From Sclerotinia nivalis (taxonomy: Eukaryota > Ascomycota > Leotiomycetes > Helotiales > Sclerotiniaceae): DNA of 64,000 nucleotides. This document shows positions 34,676 through 47,500 of this stretch, in pieces. The position numbers and the translations under genes are program-made. The notes beneath the pieces are model-generated. The model made no database searches and had not been told where the DNA came from. It saw only the letters and a program-made list of their open reading frames with translations. Location of the stretch: contig JAPEIS010000008.1 of assembly GCA_029531795.1 (NCBI GenBank), positions 1,922,001-1,986,000 on the forward strand. The letters are read 5' to 3'. How positions within the stretch are numbered: the stretch's first letter is position 1; the number at the start of each line of letters is the position of its first letter.

Positions 34676-35663
34676 ATTTTCTGATGCATGCTCTTTCGAA
34701 TTCTTTCCGTAAGCTTTGTTGATATATTGACAATTGCAAAATGGAGGAGGGGGATTTGTTGGAGTAATTGACTTTGTATTAATTTTTAGGCGCGTCCTGT
34801 ATCTTAGATTTTCAATTTTGGGGAATTCTCTCTAGCGGCCGCAAGGATAGTATAAGCTTCCGCACTGACCATGTGGTGGTATCTTGGTATCTCTCATGTG
34901 GTATCTCTCCGGTCCAGTTCCCCAATCTCGTCTGGTAAGTCTTATAACCTCTAACCTCGGACCCTAAGGGGGTTGAATCTAAGATCTAAAACCAACACCC
35001 AGGTGAATTCTCTCCTGTACTTATTTCAAACCCTGCTAGACCTCTTTCATTTGAGCAATGGTTGTGGCTTTGTTTTACCTGTACTGATCTTATCTAAGGC
35101 TATGCATACAATGCATCATGTCAGATTTCCCGAGGATTCTGTACCTGTTACCATTCATTAAAAGTGGGAAGCTACATTAGGAATTCTGAGTAAACAATGA
35201 ACTACATGTCATCTAGTTGCCTACTACCTTGGAACTTTCCATAGGAGACTCCCCAGACAAACAAGCAAACTCTGATTATATGCATGCAAAGCAGTGAGAA
35301 AATACACTTCAATTTGTATCCATCCTCTAGCTAAGGTACTCGAGTATATACAGCAGTTTAGTAAAATGTGTGTCTCAATAGGCCAGTCGGAAATATTCTC
35401 ATCGCAAGCAATGCCCACGAACTGGTGGGGTCATGCTATCTAGCTTAACGGTAGCCTCTGGATTGTTTGGCTGGGAAAGGAGTATATGTCTCATTGCCAA
35501 GTTGTGCGAGTGCATGAGTGGTATGTTTTTGTTGCGGGGTAGGTGACACCGATATGGTTGTAAGTCTTACAATTAAGCCAACTATAACTTACCTTCAATC
35601 AAACCCCGTCTTATTTCTCTACCAGTTCATCCTCTTCGTCATTATGATAAGAGCCTTTCCAGC
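34676..35663. promoter_or_regulatory. Divergent intergenic region (REB1-type gene / hydrolase)
   Basis: About 1 kb lies between head-to-head starts. No gene or clear repeat was seen. Both promoters must lie here, and I can assign no specific site. Confidence 0.5.
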
Positions 35664-37232
35664 ATGGCTTCATCTCATCGTTGGGCTAATCTACTAGATC
35701 AACTTCATTCAACCCTCTCCGTCTTCGACGAACTGATTGGCAAAGATCCTCAATATAATGCTTTTGTAAAGACTCCAGCGATTCTTTCTCAAATTACCTT
35801 TGGGATTGGCACAAAGGCGTCAAAAAGCATCATAATTATTGCCATTGATAATGGTAAATGTCATGCGAGACCCGGTAATGCCCAGGAGGCTTCATTTATA
35901 CTATCGGCTTCACCTGAACACTGGGAGCAGTTTTTCCAACCAATTCCAGTTGCACCCTTCCAAAGTTACTGGGGTATGTTTGGAATGAATATCAAACAGG
36001 AAGATATTAAGATTCAAGGAGATCAAATATCTTTCACTCAGCATACCCATATCTGGAGGCGTGTCCTTGAACTCCTTCACGACGCATATTGCGGGCCGAT
36101 AAAAATGGACGAAGAGCTTGAAATGGATGAGGATCATATTATTGGTCGTTATGTATATCTAACTATCCCAACATGGGGGAGATGCAAAGTATTTTACGAA
36201 CAAAGCGGTTCCGGAGGACAAGATATAGTGTTCCTCCATACCGCCGGTGCAGATGGTCGGCAATATCATGGTGTTATGAATCATGCTGCAATGCGGGAGA
36301 AGTGCAATATGATAGCTTTTGATCTACCCGGCCATGGAAGAAGCTTCCCTCCTCAAAATCACTGGTAAGTATAACGGTAGTTCTCATTACAGAAATATTG
36401 TAGAGCTTACCGTTCTGTCAGCTTCATGACGCAAAATGGCTAGGGCTTGATGTTACTGTGGCATTAAATCATATAAAAAATTCACTAACTTTGAATACTT
36501 TAGTCCCGGTGATTATACAAACACTGAAGATAGCTATGTTGGTGCTATCGCGGCCATAGTTAAGAAGTTGAAATTGAAGAAGCCTATAATATGTGGAGCA
36601 TCTATGGCTGGTCAAGTTTGCTTGGCTGTAGCGACTAGAGCCGATGAAGTGGGCGCTGGTGGAACAATTCCACTGCAAGGGTAAGACATATATCCTCTCA
36701 AGAGAATTACTGACAATTATAGTTGTGATTATCTTAATATGGATCGTCAGTTTAACGATCTATCGCCCTACATCAATCAGTCTCTTTTTAATCCCGAATG
36801 GATTTATGGAGTGGGTTCTCCTATTCTGCTCCTCCTTACAGAGCTAACTCCCACTCACAGATGATGTCACCGACTACCCCTCTCGTCAACAAACAGCTCA
36901 TTTGGCATATGTACAGCGAACAAGCCTATGGGATTTTCCACGGCGATTTGGATTTCTACTTTGGTGGTTTTGATGGACGCTCCCGAGTTTCCAATATCGA
37001 CGATAAGAAATGTCCAGTGTATATGTTGACGGGTGAGTATGATTGGAGTAATACTCCTGCTGTGGCCCAAGCGACTTGTGATAAAATCCCGGGTGCAAGA
37101 CACAAGTCCATGCCTGGCATTGGTCACTTCCCCGCTACAGAAAATCCAGCCAAGTTTGTTCCACATTTATTGGAGGCTATTGATTGGATACAGCGTACTA
37201 GGCAGCCGGATTCGTTGGACGCTGTTGACTGA
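35664..37232 (+). CDS. Alpha/beta hydrolase with SCP2-like N-terminal part
   Basis: Four exons, 35664-36364, 36504-36680, 36723-36810 and 36861-37232, give 445 residues. Introns are 139, 42 and 50 bp. Donors are GTAAGT, GTAAGA and GTGGGT; branch sites CACTAAC and TACTGAC are visible in the first two. Residues 1-170 resemble a sterol-carrier/SCP2 fold (ITFGIGTKASKSIIIIAIDNGKCHA, DQISFTQHTHIW). Residues 190-445 are an alpha/beta hydrolase. Its features are IVFLHTAGADGRQYHGVM at the oxyanion strand, DLPGHGRS, nucleophile elbow CGASMAG with Ser267, acid Asp383 (LTGEYDW) and catalytic His411 (GIGHFP). The elbow is G-x-S-x-A rather than the strict GxSxG. The substrate is unknown; coupling lipid binding to ester cleavage is inference. 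No pathway genes are adjacent. Confidence 0.85.
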
Positions 37233-40208
37233 ATATTTATATGGGTAATCAGAAATTACGTGTAGAGGCTAGAAGGGAAACATCGTTCTATGTGAGTCGT
37301 CATTCAACATGACGCAGGAGAGTCTTATCTTATTCTTGATTACATGTTATTGAATATCCAAGCTTCTTATCCAAGTATACATGTGGTATTGTCCCAGTCT
37401 CGTATATATGAACCTATCAACGCAATCGCCACACCATCTCTACCTAGGTAGCCACTTTATTGAAGTCCATTCATCCAATTCATTTCATGAATCAAAGTTT
37501 TCAGTGCATTGAATTTTCAATCAACAGGCTTACAGCTTATCAAATTTGGAGCCAACCAAGAGTATCCCACCACAATATTCTCACATCCACAACAAACCTC
37601 TACCTGTAAGTTCCTTGATTCTGGCTAGAGAAACTTGCAAATTAATATATGGACTTGCTCTCGTAGCGCCTTGGCCGATTATCGTCTGGTTAGGCATACC
37701 TAAATCCGAAGTAGAGTGCTGGTACTGGAAAGTGGTACCCTTCATCACATCGACTATATAGTAAACTTACCTCACGGAGACGAGGAAGCCATGTTCACTG
37801 AAGCTTTAATAGCAAATCCTCGGCATATAATATCCTCCATTGTCACCCACTCGTCTCTCAAGAAGCGGCACCCCTACATTATCACCAAAATACCTTTCTT
37901 TTGCTTTACTGAAAACTTTCCTTGGAGTATATTGGTTCTTTGGCTTCACAATATCGAATGAGAACTGCGCATCTTCGCAAAAATTTGATATTTTTCTAAC
38001 TGGACCTCAATCGTCTGATAATTTCTAGATGATTCTCGTATATAAGTTAATACCAGCTTCGGCGCCTTCTAGAAGGGATCACACGTGTGGGGAAAAGTAT
38101 ATCTTTGAAATTATTCCTATATCTTGCACAGAACACAAGATCCAAAGATTGAAACCGGGTGAAAAAACAGGAAGGTTTTGCACAGAATATCAATACGGTT
38201 ATAGAATTTTTTATTATTCTACTTGGAACTATAACAGATGGACCAATGCTGGGATTAATATGATATTGACTGTGGGATTGCCGTTTGGTTATTGATTCAC
38301 AGTATGAGTGGGAAGGTGGCTGAGACGGATATGCAGATGCTGGTGAAGAGAAGAGTGTAGAGAGATTGATGGTGGGGAGGGAGAAGGGAAGGAAGTGAGT
38401 GAGGGTTTTGTAGAAAGGAGCTATGGTCGAGGAATTTTTTTTGGCACGTCATAATGAGAATTTTGAACGGTGGGTTAGACGGTCCTGGAGAAAAGGATGT
38501 GGAGGTGTGTGTATTTTGTTGTGATGGTCTATCGAGGTTGATCGTTGTGATGGAGTAGGAAAGGGGGAAGGGGTTGATGAGACTGGATGAACTGGTTCGC
38601 TTCTGGAGCACTTTCTGAAATATCTGAGGGTGGTTGGATGTGTTGTGAGAATGGGAAGGGAGTTGCAGATGCTGTATGGGCGAATTTTACAGTTGAGGCG
38701 CAGAAGGGACTTTCTAACTTCATCGTTATTTCTTTTCTATTTGTTGGAGGGACTCGGAATGCTTCAAGGTAATTCTAGGACGAATAGCCTTGTTAGTGTA
38801 CAGCAGCCAAAACCTTTCCTGGGCCGTCGTTTTTCGCTTTGAAGATTTCGATTCTGGATTGTGTTCTTGCAATTAAAATCTTGTTACCAAAATCATGTCA
38901 CAATACCATACGTATACTTCTCTATAAGTGTAAAGGACGAAATCCTGTTAGATTGCCGTCAGCAAGATCAATAGAAGTGTATCCTCTCAATAGTCAAACG
39001 ATAGTCCAGTGAACCAAAGTATCGCATTGAAATTTTCCCATTTGAAAAAGACAGGTCATATATCTTTTAGAAGGGAAAGCCTCTAAACATTTTGCTCTAT
39101 GATCAAAAAATCAGTTCTTGAAATGGTAGGTTATGAGATATCATTTCTCAAAAGCAGTTAAGGTTAGCTGAGACAGGTACGAAGTATAATTTGATTTGAT
39201 ATTATTAAGGATATATAAAAGCTGAGTATTCTTTAGCCGACATGTATATTTGCATTTAACACCATCCAAAATCCGCCGCTTCAACTACTGGTTAGTTTTC
39301 CATTTATTCAAAAGCGGAGGGTATATGATAGATCCAATGGATATTTTTTTTCTCTATCTCGAGAATCTGACATGAGACTGTATAAATCCTGAGGCTTAAG
39401 CCGCGCGATATGGTTGAGGAGTGTGTTAATTGATACGATATGATGCTCAATTGTCTGAGATATATATTGTCGCCTTTTCACAAAGCCCAGGAATCAAGAT
39501 GTACCTCGTTCAGCTATCCAAACCATTCAATAACCAAACCAAAAAACCCATCTCCTCCCCTATCCTACTGCCCTAACCCATACCCACAACACACCGTCCC
39601 TTTACGACAACATAAAAATCCAATAGCAAAGCGGACCCAGCAGCAGCCCCTCAGCATCCCAGCTCACCCAATCCCACTCCTCCATCCTCCCCCGTCAAAA
39701 CAAATTCCAATCCAATCCAACTCTACCATACAACCCGAAATCACCGGTCTTTATTCCCTCGCCATCAAGATCTTAGTATACGATATGTTGAAATGAGATT
39801 TCTTCGTAATATCATAGGTTAGTGATGATTTCCTAGCTTTTCGACACGAAGATATGATATCGAGTTGATATGGCGTAGTATACTCGTACAGGTGGGTTTT
39901 ATGTGGGAAGTGAGTGAGCTGCCGGAGAAGTGGAATGTTGAGTTTTGGTGTTTGAGGAGTGGGATCTTGGGTTGGTGGAGTGTGCTAATGCGCTGGGGGT
40001 GATGTATCATTGTATCTGAGTGAGGAGTTGGATTGGCCCTTGGGGAGGCGCGGAGGACGAAATTTCTCGGAATTTTTCAATTGCCAATCGTAAGGTTCAA
40101 TTGGATCTAGTTGTGTAAATATCATTAGTAATCTAAACCTATTTAATCACTTCTATATATACAAAATTCAAACTATCATACAATACAGCCCAATGACATA
40201 CCAACACT
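37233..40208. other. 3-kb region with possible coding relics, otherwise empty
   Basis: Open stretches at 37716-37961 (motif NLPHGDEEAMFTEALIANP) and 38029-38295 (motif PGEKTGRFCTEYQYGY) read somewhat like protein. They cannot be joined with credible splice sites, so I leave them as possible relics. Pro/Ser-rich frames near 38300-38720 and 39440-39796 come from skewed base composition. Nothing else seen. Confidence 0.4.
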
Positions 40209-42400
40209 TTACTTATCACCACCATCCTCCTCCTCCGGTTTCTCCTCCAAAGTAACCTCCGTAACCTTCGATCCCCTCTTCTCCCCATCGCTCATCACAA
40301 TCTTATACTTCCCACCCAACACCAAATCCTTCGCCACAATTTCTCTCGTTCTCCCCAAACTTTCAATATCATTGATTCTCTGTAAAGTAGCTTCTAGATG
40401 TTCTTCAAAACCTTCTTTAGCACAGATACTACGGAACGCTTGTTGCATTGGTACTGAATCAGCTCGAACCATGGCTTTGGAGGTAATGGTAAAGAGATTG
40501 ACGTGATCATATTGTTGGATGAAATCTGCTCGGGTCATGATTTGACGGGCTTTGTGGAGAGGGATTTCGGGGATGTTATGGGAGCCATCGTCGACGTAGG
40601 TGGGTGTGTCTTTTTCGGCGGCGACCAGTGCTTGGGCTAGTACCATAGCGGCGGACTATCGAGAGTGAGTATGAGAGAATATTAAGTTTGGAGTGATACT
40701 CACAGCATATTTTTGTTGATCCATTACATCGTCATCCATCTCCATTCCTAAGATCCAACATTGATTTAGGAACCATCGTCGTTCAGTATCGATGATATTA
40801 TCGCAAGTTTCAAGCATGTTTGAAGATTTGGCAACTCGGTTCAAAAAAGTTAGACGACCGCCTACTCTGTTATAGACTTCATTTAAGATTTCAGACGAGG
40901 GAGTTTCAGCATAATATTTCTGGCGATATCTTTGAAGTGCAGACACTGCTAGTCCACGTGGAAGATCCGGAATGGTAGTGACTTCCATACGGGTTGCTAG
41001 TAGCTTTAATCTTTCGTAAACCCAATAGTCATCGCTGTTAAAAACCATGGTGACTAGGTTAGCTGCGGCCCATTGCTCAGCTCGCTGTTGCAAAAGCTCA
41101 AGTAGATCCCTGCCATTTTCGTCATCTCGAAGAAGATGTACCGCATTGATAATCATAATCTGAAATCGTGAGTATTAACAATTTATCAGAGCACATTCCG
41201 GCCATAATGCCATGAGATGAGGGAGGGCATAAACTTACCAGAGGTCCACGTCCTGAGCTTCGTCTCTTTAATGCTACCTTTTCCAATTTATTCATTGCTC
41301 GTTCGATATCCAACAAAGCTGTGCTATCCCTAGGACCCCTTTCAGAGAAATATGATCCAATATAATCCTCATTGAACTCAAAATTGAGAGCTTTTCCTAA
41401 ACGTACTCTAAAAATCTCAGGGTCCGCATGTGCTTCAAACATACTAGCCCCTTCACCTTCGATCTTCTGCATAGCCTCAAGTAACATGCTAGATTTGCCC
41501 ACACCCTTTTCTCCAATCAACAAATGGTAATGACCACGATCTTCTCCATTCACTATGTTATCAATTTTCTCTTGCTCTGCACGATGTATCCAATGTTCAT
41601 CATCTTGAGCTGTATACTTTTTAGGCACTTGTTTCGAAGTAGCGGCCAGGTCCAGCACTGGATCACCTGGCTTAAAGGCGATTTCCATCTTATGAAGAAC
41701 CATCCATTTGTAGAATCTATGATAGAGATAACCTCCTAAACCAAATCCTGTTCCAAGTACAATGATGGATGCAAGAGCCGTCACTGCAGCCTCGAGCATT
41801 TTCGCCTTGAGATTAGAGGGCTCATCACGTGACGATGAATCTTCTCGAGTCTTTCGATAATGATTGTTATGTGGTTCCGCCTCAGGAACATCTGTGTGTA
41901 TTGTCAGAAGAAGATTCTTTAAAGATGATTAATGATGAAAACAAGAAGTAAGTTTGTCGCAAATGGCACGTGGGTTTCACGTGTGTGAAGATATGTATTA
42001 TGCACAACGTGGGTGCATACATCATCCTTCTAAAAGAACATTCATCGGAGTAATCTTTTCAACGTATTTTACATACCCAGCTGATGTTACACTAATAGCC
42101 ATCAGAGTGAGATTGGACCACAGATAAACTGAGACATCCCCATTGAAAACCAAGTTCCGATGAAATAAAATGTATGCCAAGCAGTACAAGGCTAGTACGG
42201 AGATATTCAAAAGAAGGAACACACTCACGTTTTCCAGGATTCGAACCATTTGATTTATTCTCTGAAGCCGCTTCCGTCGAGATACATCGTAGTCGTGATT
42301 GTGCGATGATGGGCTTTCGTGTTTGTATCCAATGGCGCGTTGTAGCAGCGCGTAATATGGTTCTTTTGGCCAGAGATCTTTGAATGATTGAAGGTTGCAT
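40209..42400 (-). CDS. Mitochondrial P-loop ATPase of the fungal AAA/winged-helix type
   Basis: Four exons, 42400-42229, 41891-41239, 41159-40704 and 40655-40209, give 575 residues. Introns are 337, 79 and 48 bp with GTGAGT or GTAAGT donors. The N-terminus is Arg/Ser/Thr-rich without acids, a likely mitochondrial presequence. A transmembrane helix follows at about 93-113 (LASIIVLGTGFGLGGYLY). Walker A is GEKGVGKSS at 184-192. Walker B is IMIINAVHLL at 276-285, with Asn at 280 where a catalytic-type Asp might be expected. The C-terminal part is helical and ends in a Lys/Glu-rich tail. I recognise the general architecture (AAA protein with C-terminal winged helix) but not a named orthologue. 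An inner-membrane ATPase or chaperone role is inference. Confidence 0.8.
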
Positions 42401-44518
42401 GGTTAAGGCTATAGCCCCTTTTCCTCCCCTAACTTTTGTCGGATGTGTGTATGAAAATATTGGTGATGGAAAAGAATGATCAAGGAAAAAGTGTGAATTG
42501 GGTACAATTGTCAGAAATCATTTCTAATTTGTTTTTGGTTGCTGTTTGATTGTTGTTTAAAAGTCTTGGGATATGTTTGACGTTCCTAATCTGCTTGGCG
42601 GTGCTAAAGCTATGGTAAATTACGGCGAAGTTTGAAGCCTGAAACGAGTGAGATATATACTTGGAATCATCATTTGATATGGTTGGTACCAGTACAGGAG
42701 GACTGCATTATAAATTTCCCGGATTCATGAAACCAAAAGCAAAATGAAATTTTGGCTCAGTGGTAGGTTAAGGTTGACCAGGAGATCTGTGTAATACTAG
42801 GTAGAAAGATCACGAGTAAATCACATCCCGAATTACTTCTTCTCGATCGCATATACCAGTACCCGTCGGATCACAACGGCTGTCAATATAAATTCGGATT
42901 CATTCCTAACATTTTGTTGGCTGCAAACACTTTGGATTTCCCGCACTGCCGTCAAATCATGCATAATGACAGCAGACTTGTAACATCACATATGCTCTCA
43001 AGTCTTCGAATGGTTAAACTCCGTGAAGCAAAAATGCGATTGAACGTAGGTACTTGGTAGTATACAGACTGCTGGTGCAAAGTGCTCAAAACATGAAGCA
43101 TAGTAATGTTTTATCCTGGTCATGGATAACTTTAGGCCTGAAGTTGATCTATACGGTGACCTTCATCACCACATCAACATGTTGAACAACGTCAAGACAC
43201 CTTGGAAAAATCTTCATCAATTCAATCTTCTAGCACAGAATATTGTTCATGACACAACAATCGCCTTCGGATCTCAAGGTACCTGCAAACATCAAGTAAT
43301 CTTCACACTGCTTCTCCTGTATCCTTCGAGAAAAGGATAATTGCATTACTAGCGACGGCAATTAGCATTTCAACATTGCTTCTTGTATTCCCAAGCTTCT
43401 TCCCCTTTCTGTCCAAAGATAGTATCAAGCTGTACTAAGCCTTATATCCTTGATCATTGAGAGCCATGTGGTATATATGGTTTGTGAAGAAATTGCAAAT
43501 GAAAGCTATTTATCTTTCCGATGCAGGATGTAGAGGACGTTCATCTAACCTGAGAATGAATGCCGAACTCGAGCACCGAACGATCAACATATTGAATGGA
43601 TATCGCCCTTGAATCGTGCATGAACAGCGTTGAGGAGTATTCCGACTTCGTTGGGATACGGTGGAACAATTCGAAATCTGCACGTCAAAGTTAAATAATC
43701 ATGTGAAGATGCAGTCAATGCCATTTATGGATAGGCTTTGGTTTTGTACCACCCGAAGCCCCTTTGCACCCGATTTTAATACCTCTGCCAAAGCTTAAGC
43801 TAGTCGAGCAAATGCATATGGAAGAAATAATACTTCCTTGGCTAATAATCATCGTTGAACATGGATCTTTTCAGAGCCACTAGCCATAGACCCGGATTTG
43901 ATCTACTTCTTTCCCCCGGGTCAGATGGAAGTAGCATCATACATCTCTTCCCAAGCCTAAGTTCCCGTTTGAACTTACCATCATATGTTTGAATTCCCCA
44001 GCCGGGATGATCTAGCATACCTTGCTCTTATCCGTTTGCCATACGGATACCGACATCAAGACGTAGAGTGTGGTTACCGAGTCATCGACGAGTGTCAATA
44101 CTGCGATATTGAAAGGAATAGATGATAATAATCAAAGACCTTGAGGCTATAACTCTTTCCATATATGATGAGGCTCTTCTCAGATATAGCTACTTCGACA
44201 AAACCTACACAAACTACCATTACTATGCAGATTAAGGGCTTCTGAGAACGCGAATTGCATCATCTGATATCAACTTACGCATGAGTATCTAGAGAATTTA
44301 GTGTCATTGCCTATGGAACAAGAGCGGAAGAAGAATAGCATTTCTATGAAAGTATATTCAGTAGAGCTTTCTACATCGTTCGCGTTGTCATTTTTGTTGT
44401 CATTGTCATTGTCCTTGTCTCAAAGATATGCATTTCGAGTAATTCATTCATATGAGATTATAATCTTCAATGATTGGAGTGGGCACGGGTCACCTTTAAG
44501 TTAAAGGCACTCAATATA
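42401..44518. other. 2.1-kb divergent spacer
   Basis: No gene was seen. The sequence at 44106-44126 is a near-copy (20 of 21 bases) of 1346-1366, suggesting another fragment of the same decayed repeat. Start-proximal parts presumably carry the promoters of the ATPase gene and the large unknown gene. Confidence 0.5.
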
Positions 44519-47500
44519 ATGGCAAGAAATTCATTCTCAAGTGGTTCATGGCAGGATGATGCCTCATCTACCAGGTCTTCCTTATCATCAACTTCAAGCG
44601 ACCCGATCACCAACTCTCCTATCAGACCCACCATTGATCAACACCAAGATCAGATTCCTTGGATTATCAATCATATACTAGAGTGTCATCTGTCCTCTGA
44701 ACTTCCTTTAAGAATAATGTTTTCCTTTAATGCAGGTATGTTAAAACATTATTAAAATTCCTTCTCTTTTCTGACTGCATCGGATTGTCCGGGCGCAATT
44801 TCTATAGTAATAACTGACTTCTTTTCTGAAAAGGCCATCGGGTACCAACATTGAAGGAGGCATACAAATGGTGGCAGTATGAACCAAAGGGAACAGCAAT
44901 TATTAAATTTCTAATCTCATTGGAAGAATCAAAGCTTGGTAAGAAGGAGGATGAAATCAGCAAAGACAAAGACAATAGGGATGAAAGAATTGAAACAGAA
45001 AAGTTCAATCATGCTGCTCATGACCCTTTCACGGATCCCCAGAATGAAACTCTACTAGATATTGACTTTGCATCAGAATTCTCCAATGGCAAGCATACAA
45101 GTCGAGGACTACCACCTGACTTCATTAGAAAATGGTGCTTGGATAAAGTATTTACAAAGGTGGAGGAGCAAGTGGACTTTAGTCAGGCTCTCACTGGTAT
45201 AGATTATCTTCAAGACCTAGAGTGTCGAAGAAGAGAAGCTCTTAGAGAAGTTGCCTTGCGGTTGAAAATTGATAAGAATAATTGGAGAAAGGTGCTCAGT
45301 GCTGATCCTGATGCCAAGAAGTGGGTGGAAGATATTCAAGCTCAGGAGACAATTATTGAAGATTTTTATGCTACTTGCTTTATTGATCTGAGAATCTGGG
45401 TATGTGAATCTGTTTCTCCAAGGTCATCTGTCATGCTGACTTATTCAATAGACCATGCTCCATGAACTCAAAACTCTACCTTTCTATAAACCGAATGTTA
45501 TTGCGATGCTCAACACGCTCTATCCACCATGCATTCGAGAACTTCCAAACAATCGCATCGATCGTGAAAAATTACGAAAGCACCGATCCAAGTTTTACAA
45601 TCTCATCGTTGAGGTGTCGCACAAAGGCATTGGAGCACTGGATGATTTCGAAATGCATCTCAAGAACTCAGCCTGCAAGCATAACTGGATCGATACTCGA
45701 GAAAATCTTAGAGATTACATTGAGCTAGCCAGTAAGATGATCGAGCAATCTAATGCTGTACACGATATCATGTTCTTCAAGAAGAGCGCTGCAGTAGCAT
45801 ACAGCATTAGATCTGCACACTCCAGAAGCACAACCGCGTCTTCATCAATATCAACTCGCACTGAACAACAGGATAATCAGAGTGAACAATCAGCCACGGC
45901 AAAGGATGTTCCTTTTGATCCAGAAAATCCAGCTTCTCGACTTCATTCGAGAACCATAACAGATAAAGTTAACAGCCATGAAAATACTTTCAACAGCGCA
46001 ATCAATTCAAATTCCTCAAACGAGTCACAAAGTTCTGGCAGGGGTGAAGGAAAACTACCTAGTCGAAAGCGCCTGGCATCGCCCAAACGTCATCACGAAT
46101 ACTCTCAAGAATATCACACCATACCAATGAATGCTCCAAGAATGCTCCGTTCTGTTGCGACAACTCCTAACCTTTCCCATAATCAAACTTTCTCAACTTC
46201 AAGGCCGCTGAATAATCAAAGGGAGGTCCCGGTACCAAACAACCAGTACACGAGACCACGAGCAATTACACCATTTGCGGAACAAGACTCTGAAGCAGCA
46301 CAACATCGCAGTTTCCAATCCTGGGTCCCATTGAAAGATCAGCATCAAACATCGCCGTCCCGTCAAGCGTCGTATCCTGATCCATGGTCGAGAGGTCCTC
46401 CCAATCCAAAGTATCAATTACCTCCACGAAAGTTATCTGAAGATGAAAAGCTTCTGCAAATTTTGCGCCGCGCGGAAGCTCCTATTAGAAGAAGAGCATC
46501 CTTTCCCAATAGAACACATTCTTCGTCCTCACGGGCTAGAGCCTCAAGTGTTACTTCCACAAAGATTAAATCTCACAGAATGTATAAAAATAGCTGTGCT
46601 ACTTCATTTGAGACGCTTCGGGCTGGCTCTTCGCCACATGAGGGTTCCTCGACTAGAATCAACCCAAGAAAACAAGTTGAGAAGGCTTTAAAGAGTAATC
46701 GAAGTGCAATTCAAGCATATCAGGCCTTGGATCTACGAGAATTACCCAGATATCCCTCGATTCCAAAAGCCATAGCTCCAGAAAATACTCAAAGACCTCA
46801 ACTCCGGAAACAGAAGTCGTATGGTTCCTCTGGTGGTCTTCGGGGTCGGGCCATGAGTGGTTTTACTTCGATCATCGACTCTCCAATGCCTTTGCAGCAA
46901 GAGACGCCAGTGACATGTACTTCACGAAAACTTCAACTTCGTAAAACGCCATTGCGCGAATCTTCTACGGATATCCCGGTATCAAATTCATCTCCTACTT
47001 TCAGTGATTATAAGTTTCTTACTTCTAAAACTACTCCAACGTTGACCACACCGAGAATCAAATTACGTAAGACGCCGCTAGATGACACTTCTGCTGCGGA
47101 GATGCAAACCCCAAGCCCATCCCTTTCAGTTCCAAGATCACCCTTACCATTGAGACAAGAAAGTCCTATTACACCTAGTCATGGAGCTCAACTTCGTAAG
47201 ACTGCCTTACATAACTCTTCTGTTGTTGGAGTCCAAACACGAAATGCGTCACTATCGGAGTCAAAGTCTCCTTTACCATCACCATTAAATCCTACTACAC
47301 CTTCTCCACGTATGGAAGTTCGTCAGAAAGGCAAAAAACTCACAAAATTAAGGCCTACAAATGATATTCAATGCGACTTCACACCAGGTTTTCTTAACAA
47401 GAACATGAGTTGCACTACGGAAAGACATTTAGCAGATACAACTATCAGAAAACCTACTCTACCAGAGTTATCTCCAAATGCCGACCTTTCATTCTTGGAC

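Noticed and set aside
39440..39796. 118-codon Pro/Ser-rich frame
   Set aside because: Driven by C-rich, low-complexity sequence; no start context or motif.
35664..40208. Secondary-metabolite cluster around the hydrolase
   Set aside because: No synthase, P450, transporter or regulator is adjacent, and flanking genes are unrelated.
45462..45728. Overlapping plus-strand frame inside exon 3 of the giant gene
   Set aside because: Shadow frame; the main frame continues through the whole exon with coherent composition.
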